Source: Sphagnum compactum
Taxonomy: Eukaryota; Bryophyta; Sphagnopsida; Sphagnales
Reading direction: 5' to 3'
Assembly: GCA_965153455.1 (NCBI GenBank)
Contig: OZ234495.1
Coordinates: forward strand, 19,464,875-19,528,874
DNA: 64,000 nucleotides
Numbering within the stretch: the stretch's first letter is position 1; every line of letters starts with the position of its first letter. The notes under the pieces are model-generated. The model did not search any database. It saw only the letters and a program-made list of their open reading frames with translations, and was not told the DNA's origin. A program made the translations under genes and the position numbers. Positions 45,777 through 56,904 of the stretch are shown piece by piece.

Positions 45777-46801
45777 CTTGTGGAACCTCCATATAATGCC
45801 CCTTCCACAGAACCGTCAACCAAATTCTTTGGATAATTCCTTTAGATGACGATTAACTTCTTGAATTGTTGCCAGACGATACTCACGAGGTAACGGCTCG
45901 TGGATTCTGAACAATTTGAAGGAGACAGTCACCCCCTCTACAAGGCCATTATACTTCTTGTATCGGTCGTAGTCCTCACCTAAGTGGATGAGTGCCCCTT
46001 TCAAAGTATCTTGGCGGACTTCTCCAGTTGAAAGTACCAATTCTCTGCTGTCGTTCAGCTTTTCAATCTCCTTGGGAAGATCCAGATTCTCTTCCATATT
46101 TTCTATTGCAATCCTCAACAGGTGGTAATACAAGATAACATCGGCCACTACAGCAATTCTGGCAGCATAAGCTTTACTTCTCTGCTCAAACCCCTTCTTG
46201 GATCTCTTGGAATCTTGCATTGCATAACACGCTTCTCTCCTGTAAGCATTCGGGCCCTCGACTCTTTCAATAGACGAGATTGCTGATTTGTGCAAAGATC
46301 GTTCAGGAGCGTGCCAATCATATACGAGTTGTATCCAGGTACCCACCACCACTTAAGCGCTGTGTCCATGTGCTCTCGACACTCAGCAATCTTCCGGTTA
46401 TTCTCATTGATCGCTTCCTGCAACTCCACCAGTCTAGCATTGTCATCAGCAGCAGTGGCGCCTCTCGCAACTTTTTCATTGACATCGTCAATATGTTGCT
46501 GCAATGCTCGCGTCTTGGCATTGCAGTCGCCAATTGCATGCAGAGCATTCTCCACCACTCGTTGGTCATGGTCCGATTGAGACTGCATCAAATCCGCCAT
46601 CTCTTTCGTAATGGTGAGAAGCACGTCCAGGTCAAGCTTGAGGGGTTCGAGGAGAGTCTCGTCGAAGGAGTTTCTGTCTCTTTTATATACAGATATGGCA
46701 TGCTCGAGTACGGCTATCACCCCCTCAACAAGGCCTTTAGCACCTCCAGCATCCTTGAGCCTCGTGTCCAACTCCTTCTGAGTAATCGGCACCATGGTCA
46801 T
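45777..46801 (-). pseudogene. Helix-rich unknown protein gene, frameshifted, with exon copy A at its end
   Basis: ATG at 46801 opens a frame (MTMVPITQKELDTRLKDAGG) for about 170 residues, rich in Ala, Glu, Asp and Arg and likely a long helical coiled coil, then ALKWWWVPGYNSYMIGTLLN near 46330. About 46290 coding potential moves to the frame shifted by one base (KSAISSIERVEGPNAYRREA, then IAVVADVILYYHLLRIAIEN) and runs to a stop at 45816-45818. Its last 45 residues (VSFKLFRIHEPLPREYRLAT, IQEV) are a version of the tandem exon; after a second one-base slip the exon ends NLVDGSVEGALYGG and a donor AG|GTAATT at 45777. Domains and function are not recognised. Either the gene has died by two one-base changes or the sequence has errors; three intact-looking codon stretches favour recent loss. 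Confidence 0.6.
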
Positions 46802-47266
46802 AACTGATGGAAATCACACACAACACAGAATCGAAGGTCGATTGAAAAATTGGATGGGAGTGTGAATCTAGTTGATGCTCTGAGGGAAATCTCAAAACCG
46901 ACCTACGTACCGTTTCTTAACAATAGACTACGACTCAAAGAGAAGATAAAGGATAGTGAAATTCGAGTTGAAACTCCTGCTGCTTGTTAAGCCGGAAGAT
47001 GCATACACTGATCGTACAAAATCTGTTTCCCAAGAGGCAACTAAGATGAAACGAATCACAAGCACATGAGAAGTTCCTCCCCTCGTATGCAGTCAAGAAG
47101 GTCTGAATGATTAAAGTGATTGGCCATGCCGGAGGAGTATAAAAAAAAATTTGGAGGAGAGGAGTTGACAGTTCAGGTTCATCTCGCTTACAACTGCAAC
47201 GCATAACGCTAAGTTACACCCTTCGACTCTCGCTTCTCAGGACATTAGTTTTCAGTTTCTGGAATC
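46802..47266. other. Spacer between divergent reading frames
   Basis: The 465 bp separate the minus-strand start (46801) and the plus-strand start (47267). It should hold both promoters if both are genes; no TATA box stands out, but TATAAAAAA occurs at about 47139-47147. Confidence 0.4.
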
Positions 47267-47824
47267 ATGTCGACGACTGAAGTCTCAGCTGATGTGGATT
47301 CCAATGGAGTGATGGTAGTTCATGGTTCGAATGGTGATGAGTCCTATGAAATCACAAAGATTCCGCTGCCAACTGCGTACTTGGTACAAAATGCGAAGAA
47401 GGATATCTTGCAGGACCTTGGTTTGCAGAGTGTGCTCACCGATCTGAACCGTGCATCGGATCTCTTGTATTTGGCTTATTTGGGTGTCATTGGAACTGGC
47501 GACTTGCACGCCAGGATTTCGACTCGTCAGAAGGAGTTGTGTGATTTGTGTGGACGATGTGTGGTCACCATGACCGCTCTGAGGGACGGCAGTCACAATG
47601 TGTTGGACAGACTGACGGAAGCCTACTCATACCTGCTGCAAGCGAATGAGAAGCGTGCACTGAGGATCCTCTCCAGATGTGCAGCGAACGCGCATACGAT
47701 AGCGACCAACTGCGAAGAGCTGGCGCTCAATTTTGGAAAGTTGAACGACGATACCAAGCAGGAACAGACCAAAGCTTTAGTTCTGAAGCGATTTACACAG
47801 ATGATTTTAGTGAAGAGGAAGTAG
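47267..47824 (+). CDS. Unknown helix-rich protein, 3' end probably replaced by a gypsy fragment
   Basis: The frame starts MSTTEVSADVDSNGVMVVHG and encodes 185 residues. Middle and end look like amphipathic helices (NAKKDILQDLGLQSVLTDLN, NEKRALRILSRCAANAHTIA, EELALNFGKLNDDTKQEQTK). No signal peptide, membrane segment or known motif is visible. It points away from the frameshifted gene at 45777-46801, which is also helix-rich, so the two may be a divergent pair. From about 47775 the DNA agrees with a gypsy pol leader read in another frame, so the last 15 or so residues (ending LVKRK) probably derive from transposon sequence and the native C-terminus is lost. I do not recognise the family. Confidence 0.5.
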   Translation: MSTTEVSADVDSNGVMVVHGSNGDESYEITKIPLPTAYLVQNAKKDILQDLGLQSVLTDLNRASDLLYLAYLGVIGTGDLHARISTRQKELCDLCGRCVVTMTALRDGSHNVLDRLTEAYSYLLQANEKRALRILSRCAANAHTIATNCEELALNFGKLNDDTKQEQTKALVLKRFTQMILVKRK

Positions 47825-48200
47825 GGTTATATGCTTTGGAGGAAGTCACCAAAGTTAGAGCTTTGTCTCAGGCGAATCAAAAGATTTGAAAGGATGAGGA
47901 CCAACCACCTCCATGTGGTTAACATAAGGAGAAATCATGGAACGGGTGAGAAAAATTCAACTAGGACTCGACCTTTGCCCAAAGAAAAGAAAGTAATATG
48001 AGGATTTACTTCGTAAGTATATCCATCTATTTGCTTTTAGCTACAAGGACCTTAGGGAAGTCTTCATGGAACAACACAAAATTGAATTGTTACCAAATGT
48101 TAAACCAATCAGGACCAAGCAAGGGAGGTGGAATCCAAAATACACAACAATGGTGAAGGAGAAACTTGACAAGTTCTTAACAAAAAAAAATCCTTGGAGA
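47775..48200 (+). pseudogene. Truncated gypsy pol fragment (region before RT)
   Basis: In shifting plus frames: SEEEVGLYALEEVTKVRALS (47803-47862), then IHLFAFSYKDLREVFMEQHK (from about 48028) and KPIRTKQGRWNPKYTTMVKE (to about 48160). This is the segment between protease and RT of a common plant gypsy family. Both ends are cut; no LTR is nearby. Confidence 0.75.
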
Positions 48201-48905
48201 AAAGAAAAAGGAAAGAAAAGAAAAGAAAATCATAGCTTGGTGAAAATTGGCGAAACGCGAGATGAGAAAATAGAAATTTCATAAAATCCTGCTTTGTTTT
48301 TTTGTAGCGATCTCCAAGAACGAATTCTGTAAATATGGCGACTTTGGCGCTTTTGTTTTGTTTTGTTTCCCCCAAAATCCGGAGGAAAAAACAAAAAACA
48401 AATCGACTTCACAATGCCCGAAGGTCACGGGTACCCACTAATATAATATATTAGTATGTTACCTATAGACGCATAATAAAACTATCAAATTTCCAATTTT
48501 GGCTTTTTCCACATTTTGAACACATTTGAAAGATGGAGTTAGTAACTAATATTTAAAAGAGTGACCAATAGTAAAACATAACAAAATATTTGATAAGGTA
48601 TATAATTTTTCTCCCCTTTATTTGAATAGAAAATCAAATCTAGAACTCGCGAGAAAAGTCAGTAACAGAAGCAATCGCACTCAAGGAAAAACACACGGAA
48701 AGAATCATGTCACTTAATTTTGGAACATCTTGGGTTACTAATCGGACGAGAATCGAACACCGATGAGCGGACCGTCGACGGCGATCGTCGATTCTCGGAC
48801 GGAACCCTAGAACAAAGGGTTATGGTCGTGGCGGCGGCAAAATCTCATTTTGGTGCGATCTGCCATGTGCGGCCTTCTTCTTCTTCGTTCTTCTCTCCGT
48901 GAAAG
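48201..48905. other. Intergenic, no gene seen
   Basis: A-rich, then AT-rich; from about 48740 GC content rises (CGGACGAGAATCG, GGCGGCGGCAAA), which resembles a promoter/leader for the frames that follow. Confidence 0.4.
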
Positions 48906-49147
48906 ATGCCTTCCATCGTCATTCCCCAGTTTTCCCGTCTCCTTCGTGTTCGGCATTTCTACTCGCTTTCCGCGGAGCTGGGCTTTTCACCTTCTTCTGT
49001 GATAGTGCACAAATTTTTTTCGGGGCCGAAGGGTCGTCTCCGAGCTTTGGCTTTTGTGGAACCCTGTCGAAGAAACAACTCGACGGTCTCATCGCGGCGG
49101 GTCCCGTACAGAGCTGGAGCGTTTGTCTCAAGCTTCTTGGTCTCTGG
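48906..49147 (+). CDS. Possible first exon, basic organelle-targeting-like N-terminus
   Basis: ATG at 48906 opens MPSIVIPQFSRLLRVRHFYS, rich in Arg and Ser, and the frame continues to SFLVSGR near a splice-donor-like CTCTG|GTAGGT at 49147. Composition suits a mitochondrial presequence. No downstream exon with a known domain was found. Another frame is open on the same strand, so coding is uncertain. Confidence 0.22.
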
Positions 49148-49225
49148 TAGGTAGGTAAAACCCATTGTCCCCAAGAACATCAGAAGAAGGCTGATAATCA
49201 ACAAAACAAGAAGAAGTAGCTACTT

Positions 49226-49921
49226 GTGATGAAGAAGAGGGACAGGGATCAGCATCACAATGGAGGAGGTTTTATGCGGGATTCCATGGGGCTTAGAGCA
49301 ACAACAGGAAGAAGAAGAAGCAGTGGAGAAGAAAGGGAAGGAATCCCAGCAAGCTTCAACAACAACACCTCCTCCTCCTCCTCATCTTCTTTTCCCACTC
49401 CATCAATCTACCGACATGGAGGTGGTGTTGGTGGATTCTCAGAATGGATGAGCAGCTCGAACTCCAGACCCAGTTTTGTAACCTCCTTCACCTCTTGCAC
49501 AGTTGTTGCTGCACCTCTTAAGGCCTCGGGGAACAAAAATTTGATGGAGAAAGCTGGCAGAGCAAGAGGACGAGTAACAGCAGCAGCATTGGCAGGAGCA
49601 ACAGCAACATGAGGAGGAGCATCAGGAGGAGGATTCACAGGAATCAGTAGTGCGAGAATGCAGCAGAAAAGTAGCCGGCCACAATTCATAGGTAGCTTGT
49701 TCGCGGGAAGCAGCAATAGCAACAAGAAGGAGGAGGATGGGGTGGAAGACGAAGTCGGGAACAACAACAACAACGGAGAAAGGGCAGTAAGGGAGGCATC
49801 AGCAGAAGCAGCTCAAGGTGGGAAGGCGACAGCGTTGTTGGAAGAAGTGGCAACTGCTACTGACATCCAACAGCTCGAGAGAGAAGATTGTTGGATATTG
49901 ATTCTAGAAGTCGGTATGTAA
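49226..49921 (+). pseudogene. Low-complexity Ser/Gly/Asn-rich frame with one stop
   Basis: One plus frame runs MMKKRDRDQHHNGGGFMRDS to a TGA at 49610-49612 and resumes in the same frame (GGASGGGFTGISSARMQQKS) to 49921. It is built largely on GAA, CAA, GGA and CTC triplet runs. The stretch SRPQFIGSLFAGSSNSNKKE after the stop looks less repetitive and could be remnant protein. A donor-like GTATG follows TTCTAGAAGTCG near 49913. I cannot assign it; it may be a decayed plant gene or triplet-repeat noise. Confidence 0.3.
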
Positions 49922-50044
49922 CTCGAGTTTCACCAGCTTCTTCCCAAAACTCTTTAAAACAAATTCCTTCCTTTTTTTGCGCAACACTGATCCATTACAT
50001 TACACATCAATGATTTGATCACATTCATGTTCAGTTGCTATGGC

Positions 50045-51894
50045 ATTCAACGGTGAGGATACCTTTGGGACTTTATGTGTTGATAACCCCTTCTTCAACT
50101 CCCTTCAAGCTGACAGCACCATTGCCACCAATTGTCCAATGGTGATGTCTGCCTTCTGTGATCCCACATCCTTCACTACTGAATAAGGACCAAAATCTTT
50201 AAAAATTGGAAAGTTTTCGAATCCAAACCTTCACCTTCGATTCTTTTCCTTTTCTTTTGGTGCTCTTGCCATCTCCTTGAACATTTTGATGTTCGTGTCA
50301 GGATGAGTAGTGTCTTCCACTAGTCGTTTAGTCTGGGCCATGACATCAATCACATCCTTAGGGATTTTGAAGTTCCTTTCCAAACTCATCAAAACCTGTT
50401 CTCACCCTTCACTCATTGGTTCAATTAAATGTACTTGAGCTTTGCCTTTCTCCTTAGCAGAAAACTTTCGAGTAGAAGAACCTGCATTCTCTCTAGTAGT
50501 CAATGCTGGCAAGTTTAGACATTCTCTTGAATAATGACCCATCTCTCGACACTTGTAACATTGAATTGTAGATAGGTCCTTCTCCATGTTTTTGCTCTTA
50601 CTAATACTTAATTGTAGTAGATGGAGGTTCAACTCGTTCATTTGATTGATCATCTGTTCCATAACCGACTCCATGCGGGAGCTCACTTTTGGATGTTTTC
50701 GTAGTTCTGGTTCAGTCGAAAATTGAACTGTTTTCACCGTGGATTACTTAGTTGGTTGTGGAAGTTCCTCCATGTTTTCCTCTTTTTTCTTGGCCACCTC
50801 CACTGTTTTATCAAATGTCTCCACTTGTTCATATCTTACTTATTGTCGCAGCTCTGATAACAGACCAATGGTGAAATGTTCTAGTACCAATGCATTGATT
50901 CCCGCAAAAATTGGATTAGTTCCTTCATGACCTTGTGCCCTAAGACACCCTTGGAGTTTATTCTGTAATGTCATTGTTCTTTCCTTATACTTTCTCACTG
51001 ATTCTAAAGCCCTTTGCTTTAGTTAACTTAGTTTAAATATGAAGTTTTGGTAGACATTCTTCACAGAAAATTCCTTCACTACGGCCTTAATTATGTCATT
51101 CAATGATCCCTTCAATGCTTTTGTTTATCACTCAAACCAATGTGATGTTGTACCTTCTAAAAATTCAAGAAGAAAATTAAGCCATTGTGTAGCTATCCTA
51201 AGCCCCGTGCCAATACAAGCTCTTTTATATTCCCTTAAAAATATTTCAGGGTCTTCACCCTTACTTCCCCTAAAAACTGGAATAACCATGTTGATTCTTA
51301 TTTTATCTTAAAAAACACACTAAAATAATAAATTTTTTTTGTCCAACTATCACTTAGTTTTTACAACCTTTCCTCATGAATAAGGAAATTCCCAATGGCT
51401 CGAATTACACTCCTAATAAAATTCTCCCTATCTTCTTAGTGTAAATATCTAAAAGGACCACAAATCTCCAACCCTACAATTATCCTATTTAAATGCCTGG
51501 ATTGAAAAACAACATTTATAATATCACAACCATCACGAGTATCAATGATGCCTGCACTCCACATGACATGTAAGTTATTGGTCTTAGCATAGTTCGGAGT
51601 AGCATCCCTTTTCTTAGGCCAGATCAGTAAATGTTGTTCTAGTGAGATTACATGTTGGCGTTGCCTTATAGGTTCTGAGTCAGGTTAAGGTCTAGATTCT
51701 TCTCGTCATATACGTAGTTGTGACATTAACACACTTGGTTCACCTGCAGTTCCAAGCTCTTCAATAAGTCTTTCAATTAGCCTTTCAACAAATGAACTTG
51801 ATCTAGCAACTCCTAATGTCAACGATGGGGTTTGTTCCCTATCTTCTGAAAACTGTGTTCTAAGGGAATCAGAAGCCTCTCCTAACATTGACAT
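50045..51894 (-). pseudogene. gag remnant of a minus-strand gypsy element
   Basis: Read on the minus strand: a gag block VFRGSKGEDPEIFLREYKRA (51280-51215) and WLNFLLEFLEGTTSHWF (about 51185-51135), then TMTLQNKLQGCLRAQGHEGT (about 50980-50920), the zinc knuckle CYKCREMGHYSREC (about 50556-50515) and, near 50190-50080, FGPYSVVKDVGSQKADITIG, usual before the protease. Several stops (for instance after the WF block and before the knuckle). It lies downstream of the minus-oriented LTR at 52507-53041, as expected for one element. Confidence 0.75.
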
Positions 51895-52482
51895 TAGTGT
51901 TTCATCTAAAATAAAATTTTTATTTCTTTTATTTCTTTCAAACGTCTACAACATTTTTTACATAAGAACTAAAAAGTTTAAAGGTTTCAACAAGGTCTAA
52001 CAATCATGAACTTATTTATGAACATTTATTATCATTTATACATATTTTCTTTACATTCTCTCATATGGCTTAACACGTGCCATTTTCTTTTCCTTTCTTG
52101 CCTGTAGCTTTTCTTTGTGAAGCTTTTCAGACTCTCACAAATCCAACTCGAATTCGTGTTTAGGATTACAAGTAAAATCCAAAAGCAAACTTAGGGTCAA
52201 ACAGAATGGCTCGTGTTTATGGTCTTCATGATGTTGCTTTATGCGTCCAATTGTGCACCAAACTCGACTTGGTTTGCTTCTCGTAATCTCCATTGCCACA
52301 AGTTGAATCTCCTCCACCCATGTTGTCGCATCTGTCCATGATTTGGGGATAAACAAATCACCTTACATCTCTCGTTCTAAAACAAAACAAATAGTTTGTT
52401 CTTTGTTTTTACTTTTTTTTCTTCTTCCTACCAAATTTTCAACAACAAAATTAAATCTCACAACACAAAGAACATCGACTCG
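51895..52482 (-). other. Leader region of the minus-strand gypsy element
   Basis: Between primer site and gag. A 73-codon minus frame (52356-52135) containing SWTDATTWVEEIQLVAMEIT is open but not recognised. Confidence 0.45.
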
Positions 52483-52501
52483 GGTCCCGGTTACGGAACC
52501 A
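52483..52501 (-). other. Candidate primer binding site
   Basis: On the minus strand TGGTTCCGTAACCGGGACC begins five bases after the LTR end. It starts TGG and continues in the style of a tRNA 3' end with T-arm (CCGGGACCCGA), not the iMet sequence. The matching tRNA was not identified. Confidence 0.5.
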
Positions 52502-52506
52502 AAAGA

Positions 52507-53041
52507 TGTAGATCACAAACGGGTTTAGGACTGAAACTATGTATGTTTATTACATAGCTATGAAAATCTATGTTCTTCGTTGCAAAAATATTTCGTCACC
52601 TTTCTATTGTCTATGTTTAATTAATATGTCACATCATTATCCTACCATGAACTACATATAAACAACACCAAAACCTTTCAAAACTAAAATCTCGAATCCT
52701 TTCATAATTCTATTCCATCAAACTTTACATTCATATAACAAAATCTTTCTATGGAATGAAGGTGTTTCTCAAGGTCACAAACACCTACTTATATACTATC
52801 CAAAAGGAAACTAACCGAGAAATTTCTTAAAGTTTATACATCATATGGTTCCCTATGTGATTTCACATAAAATATTCAAAAGGAAACTAAACATGGCTCC
52901 CAATGACTTTCACATAAATTAATATGTGAAAGTCAATGCACCATGACCAAATTAAATTATGAAATCCTATTAACAAGTAAATCACCAAACTTACTCACTA
53001 AGACAATTACATTGGTAATTATTTAATTACATCAAGCTACA
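52507..53041 (-). repeat. LTR, minus orientation
   Basis: Its reverse complement starts TGTAGCTTGATGTAATTAAA and ends GATCTACA. It matches the plus-oriented LTR at 53834-54311 over most of its length. It carries extra bases around 52880-52935, including a hairpin-forming TGACTTTCACAT/ATGTGAAAGTCA. Confidence 0.85.
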
Positions 53042-53439
53042 TAGCCTTTGGGAAAACCATTATAGATAGAAAGAAGATTTCCTGTAAATTATTGCACACG
53101 TTGATCAAGTGCTAATCAAACACAAAATTTGTGTCTTTGATTTTGAATTTTCATCAAGAACTTATCTTTCTATAATTTTTCCAATTGAACCTTTAGAATT
53201 CAACTATAGACTTCATAAAATTTAATTGTTTTATTTGAAATATGGTGCAAAGCAGCCATGAATGGAGTTGTTAGTAATTAATGGTAGCTTATTTGGTGTG
53301 TGTAGTGAGTTGTGTGTGTTTGGATGCTCTATATTTTTCTTTATCTTGCCATCATTTTCCTATGCATGAGTGAAAATGCATGCTATGGGATGAAGGCATT
53401 TTTACCCATTGAGCTAGAAGTAATGACTTAACTCACTGT
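53042..53439. other. Spacer between the inverted gypsy fragments
   Basis: AT-rich; no recognised sequence. Confidence 0.4.
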
Positions 53440-53812
53440 CATAACGATGAGATTTTCTTTGAATGAATCTCAACGCCATCAATTGTTACAACTTAATGAG
53501 TTGAACGAACTACAGTTGAAAGCCCACTAATCCATTGAAGTCGCGCAGGCTCAACAAAATAAGGCTTTTGACAAAAAGGTGAAGAAAAAGGAGTTCAAAG
53601 AAAGTGACCTTGTCATGATGTTTTACGCTCAACATCATTGCAGGGCTTATAAGAAATTGCTACCCAAGTGATTTGGACCTTTTGTTATCAAGAAGGTGTT
53701 TACAGATAAAAGATCTTATGAGCTTGAAAATGTCGATGGCTCACTATATCCAAATCGTATTAATCATGTTAAATTTAAAAATGTTTTGGATATGTGACTC
53801 CGAGGACGAAAT
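53440..53812 (+). pseudogene. 3' end of gypsy pol (integrase tail, GPF module)
   Basis: Plus-strand codons give KVKKKEFKESDLVMMFYAQH (from about 53568), then a TGA where Trp is expected, FGPFVIKKVF (53678) and RSYELENVDGSLYPNRINHV, KFKNVLDM before TGA at 53797. This is the integrase C-terminal module of a gypsy element, directly upstream of its LTR. Confidence 0.8.
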
Positions 53813-53833
53813 CCATAATGAGTTTGGGAATAA

Positions 53834-54311
53834 TGTAACTTGATGTAATTAAACAATTACCAATGTAATTGTCTTAGTGAATAAGTTTGGTGATTTACTT
53901 GTTAATAGGATTTCATAATTTAATTTGGTAGTGACGCATCGAATATTTTATGTGAAGTCACATGAGGAACCATGTGATGTATAAACTTTAAGAACTTTCT
54001 TGGTTACTTTCTTTTTGGATAGCTTATAAGTGGGTGTTTATGACCTTGAGAAACACTTTCATTCGATAGAAAGAATTTGTTGTATGAATGTAAAGTTTGA
54101 TGGAATAGAATTATGAAAAGATTCGAGATTTTTGTTTTGAAAGATTTTTGTGTTGTTTATTTGTAGTTTATCGTAAGAAAATTGTGTGGCATACTAGTTA
54201 TACATAAACAATAGAAAGGTGAAAAAATATTTTTGCAACTAAGAACATAGATTTTCATAGGTATGTAATAAACATACATAATTTCGTTCCTAAATCCGTT
54301 TATGATCTACA
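53834..54311 (+). repeat. LTR, plus orientation (3' LTR of the pol fragment)
   Basis: Starts TGTAACTTGATGTAATTAAA after GTTTGGGAATAA and ends GATCTACA. It is the same family as 52507-53041 in opposite orientation; single-base differences and indels show they are not recent copies of each other. Confidence 0.85.
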
Positions 54312-55911
54312 ACTACACCATTTCAATTTGGTGCACTTGTTCAGCTACTCCTTTGAACAGCTCAGAATAGCTCTTGATGTACAAGTTCATATCCTTACAA
54401 ATATCTCAAAATGATGTGTTTTTCAATGTCAATGTGAAGTAAGCCCAACCGGATTATGATAATATCAATTAAACATTTAAAATTAACAAAAATGAAAACC
54501 ATTATATTGAAAAGAATTAAATCCTATTGCTCCTCATGATTACGTTTCAATAATGGACAAGTTGTAAGCAACAAGAAATAAAACAAATTATCTACCTAAA
54601 CAACTATGATTTCTAATTGTATCACTACTATAAATGAAGAGTAAAAAGTTAAATTAAACCGACTTATTTAACTATGAACAACAAAAATTAATTCACCTAA
54701 ACATCCCATTAAACACAAAGTTCAATGCGAAAAAAATAACAACATTTATTCATGAATATCACAATTCAACATGAGTCCCAACATGAACATTTCTTACACA
54801 TTATACATCAATTTAGAAATTATTAAACGTATGTGATATTATTAATGATATGTCATTATTTTAAATATTTAATATACAATATATTCTTGTAATTTTTAAG
54901 AATTGTAACAATAACATTATCATAAAAATTATAAGTGATGCAAAACACACATTTCGAATACTCTAGCACAATTCCATGATGGAAGGTAATCTCATTCATC
55001 TTAAACTATTGAAAAAATTGTTGATAAATGAAATAATGATGGTATAAAGATTCACGCTCCATTTGAAAAAAACTTGAAATAAATTTATTCATTTCATTTG
55101 TTATGCACATCAGCATCACAAATTGCATTGAAATCACATTTCACTAATCAAAGCATATGAAATTGTAATTCATTCATATTAAAAATTTATTATGAAATGA
55201 TGTTATAATGTTAAATTTTATCATTTGTCTAATACTAAAGCTTTTTAAAAATTGAATCTTAATATTTCAACAAAAAGAATAATCATCTTGAGCCATCCTT
55301 TTTCCCAAAAAAAAAATGTTTTGTTTAATCTAAAACATTTGAATAATAACGTCCCTTATCCTTTATATTTTCAATCTTTAAAATATAATTTGTGAATATT
55401 CATTTGAAGACTATTGGAATGAATGGACATCTTTAAATGTGAATTTTTTTCATTCACAAGTTTTTTGTTTGATTTGGTTTTAATACTAGGCAAATTATGA
55501 GTACCTAAAATGTTATGACACATTTAATATCATGACTTGGGAAAAAAAAAACATTTGTTGTATGACATATTTCATTTTCATGATAATAATTTTTCATATT
55601 TTTTTATGATCTTATCTTGACATTGTTTCAAGTTCAGAACATGTCAATAGGGAAATTTAAAATTTCAATTGCAACCTTAGTTTCATCTATAAAGGAATGT
55701 TATATGACTTGAATGGTGTTTTCTCTCCCCTCTCCCTTTTCTCCCCCCTCACTTCATGCTAATGTAATCAAACTAGATAGATTCTATTGACATGGATTTC
55801 AATAGTTGAGCTTTGAAGTTTAATAACATCTAACAACAACCCCTTGACTCATCACAACTACTGAAGCTTGCCTTGCTGAGCAGATATGTAAATTATGATC
55901 CTTTCAAGTTC
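54312..55911. other. AT-rich intergenic DNA, nothing recognised
   Basis: No frame, RNA gene or terminal repeat stands out. Confidence 0.5.
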
Positions 55912-56076
55912 AAATTCATTACCGACCACCGCAATCAATCTTCAGAAACAGCCCAGAGATGCAACAAATTCATTACCGACCACTGCAATCAGTCTTCAGA
56001 AACAACCCAGAGATGCACATAAATTCATTACCAACCACCACAATCAATCTTCAAATACAGCCCAGAGATACACACA
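55912..56076 (+). repeat. Three tandem 54-55 bp units
   Basis: Units start AAATTCATTACC at 55912, 55966 and 56021 and end CCCAGAGAT(G/A)CA(A/C)(C/A). They differ by a few bases. They cause an apparent repeat protein (NSLPTTAINLQKQPRDA) in one frame. Confidence 0.92.
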
Positions 56077-56904
56077 AATCCCCACCAAAGACTTTCTTGG
56101 GCAATTCAAAGGTTTCTCACCTGTTACAACTTGGGCTAAGGTTTGTCAAGGTGCGTGCACTGCAAGCTCTGCTTGAGACTCCAACTCACACGCACATCAG
56201 GTCTTTGCTGCAGTTTGAATCGGAACATCAGCTGACTCAATGTTTCAGTTTCCAGTCTCAAAATGTCATTTGTAAAGAAGCTGGAACTCTGCACTTGCTC
56301 AGGTGGAAGAGGAAAATGTCACAACAATCTTGCCCTTCATTGCTCCTCTATATATGACTTATGACCTGCATACATAATACATGGCAAAATATGATGAAAC
56401 TGAAGTTCGAAAACTCTTCTTGACTCTCTTGTTGGTTATTAAGCTTTTCTGATGATCTCTCTAAGAAAATGCAGAATGGCAGAAAGTACAACAGCTCCCA
56501 ACCAGGAAGCAACTGGAACAGAGCTGTGTTTCCACAAGCTGTTTCTCCATGAACAAAACACTGTCAGGATAGCCAAGGTAAAAACAAGGGATCAGAAGTT
56601 CAGCTTCTTTTTGCCTGGAGGAAAGAACACTGGTAAGAGTTCGACTGTGGTTTCATCTTCTAATGTGTTCTGCAATTGAGAATTCAGAGCTCTCAAAGCA
56701 AATGAATAACTTCCTGCTTGCTGCTGTGAAAAGCTCCAAATCCATTTCATATTATCAGGAACCTTAGAATAGATGCAGAAGTGCAACATTGAGTGCCGGC
56801 AAGCAAATCTCTGCTGCCAAGGTACATAAGAAAATCTGCATTTTGCTTAGAATCTCAGAAAGACTCAAGATAGGTGACTGTCTTCTTTGACCCTCTGAAA
56901 CACA
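56077..56904. other. Upstream region of the hydrolase gene, no assigned exon
   Basis: Short plus frames (56452-56679, MISLRKCRMAESTTAPNQEA) end near donor-like GTAAAAAC or GTAAGA sites, so unassigned transcribed exons are possible. No domain is recognised. Confidence 0.35.

Noticed and set aside
46280-46807. 175-codon plus-strand frame opposite the helix-rich gene
   Set aside because: The minus-strand frame has the more protein-like composition and shares blocks with exon copies; the plus frame is its antisense shadow.
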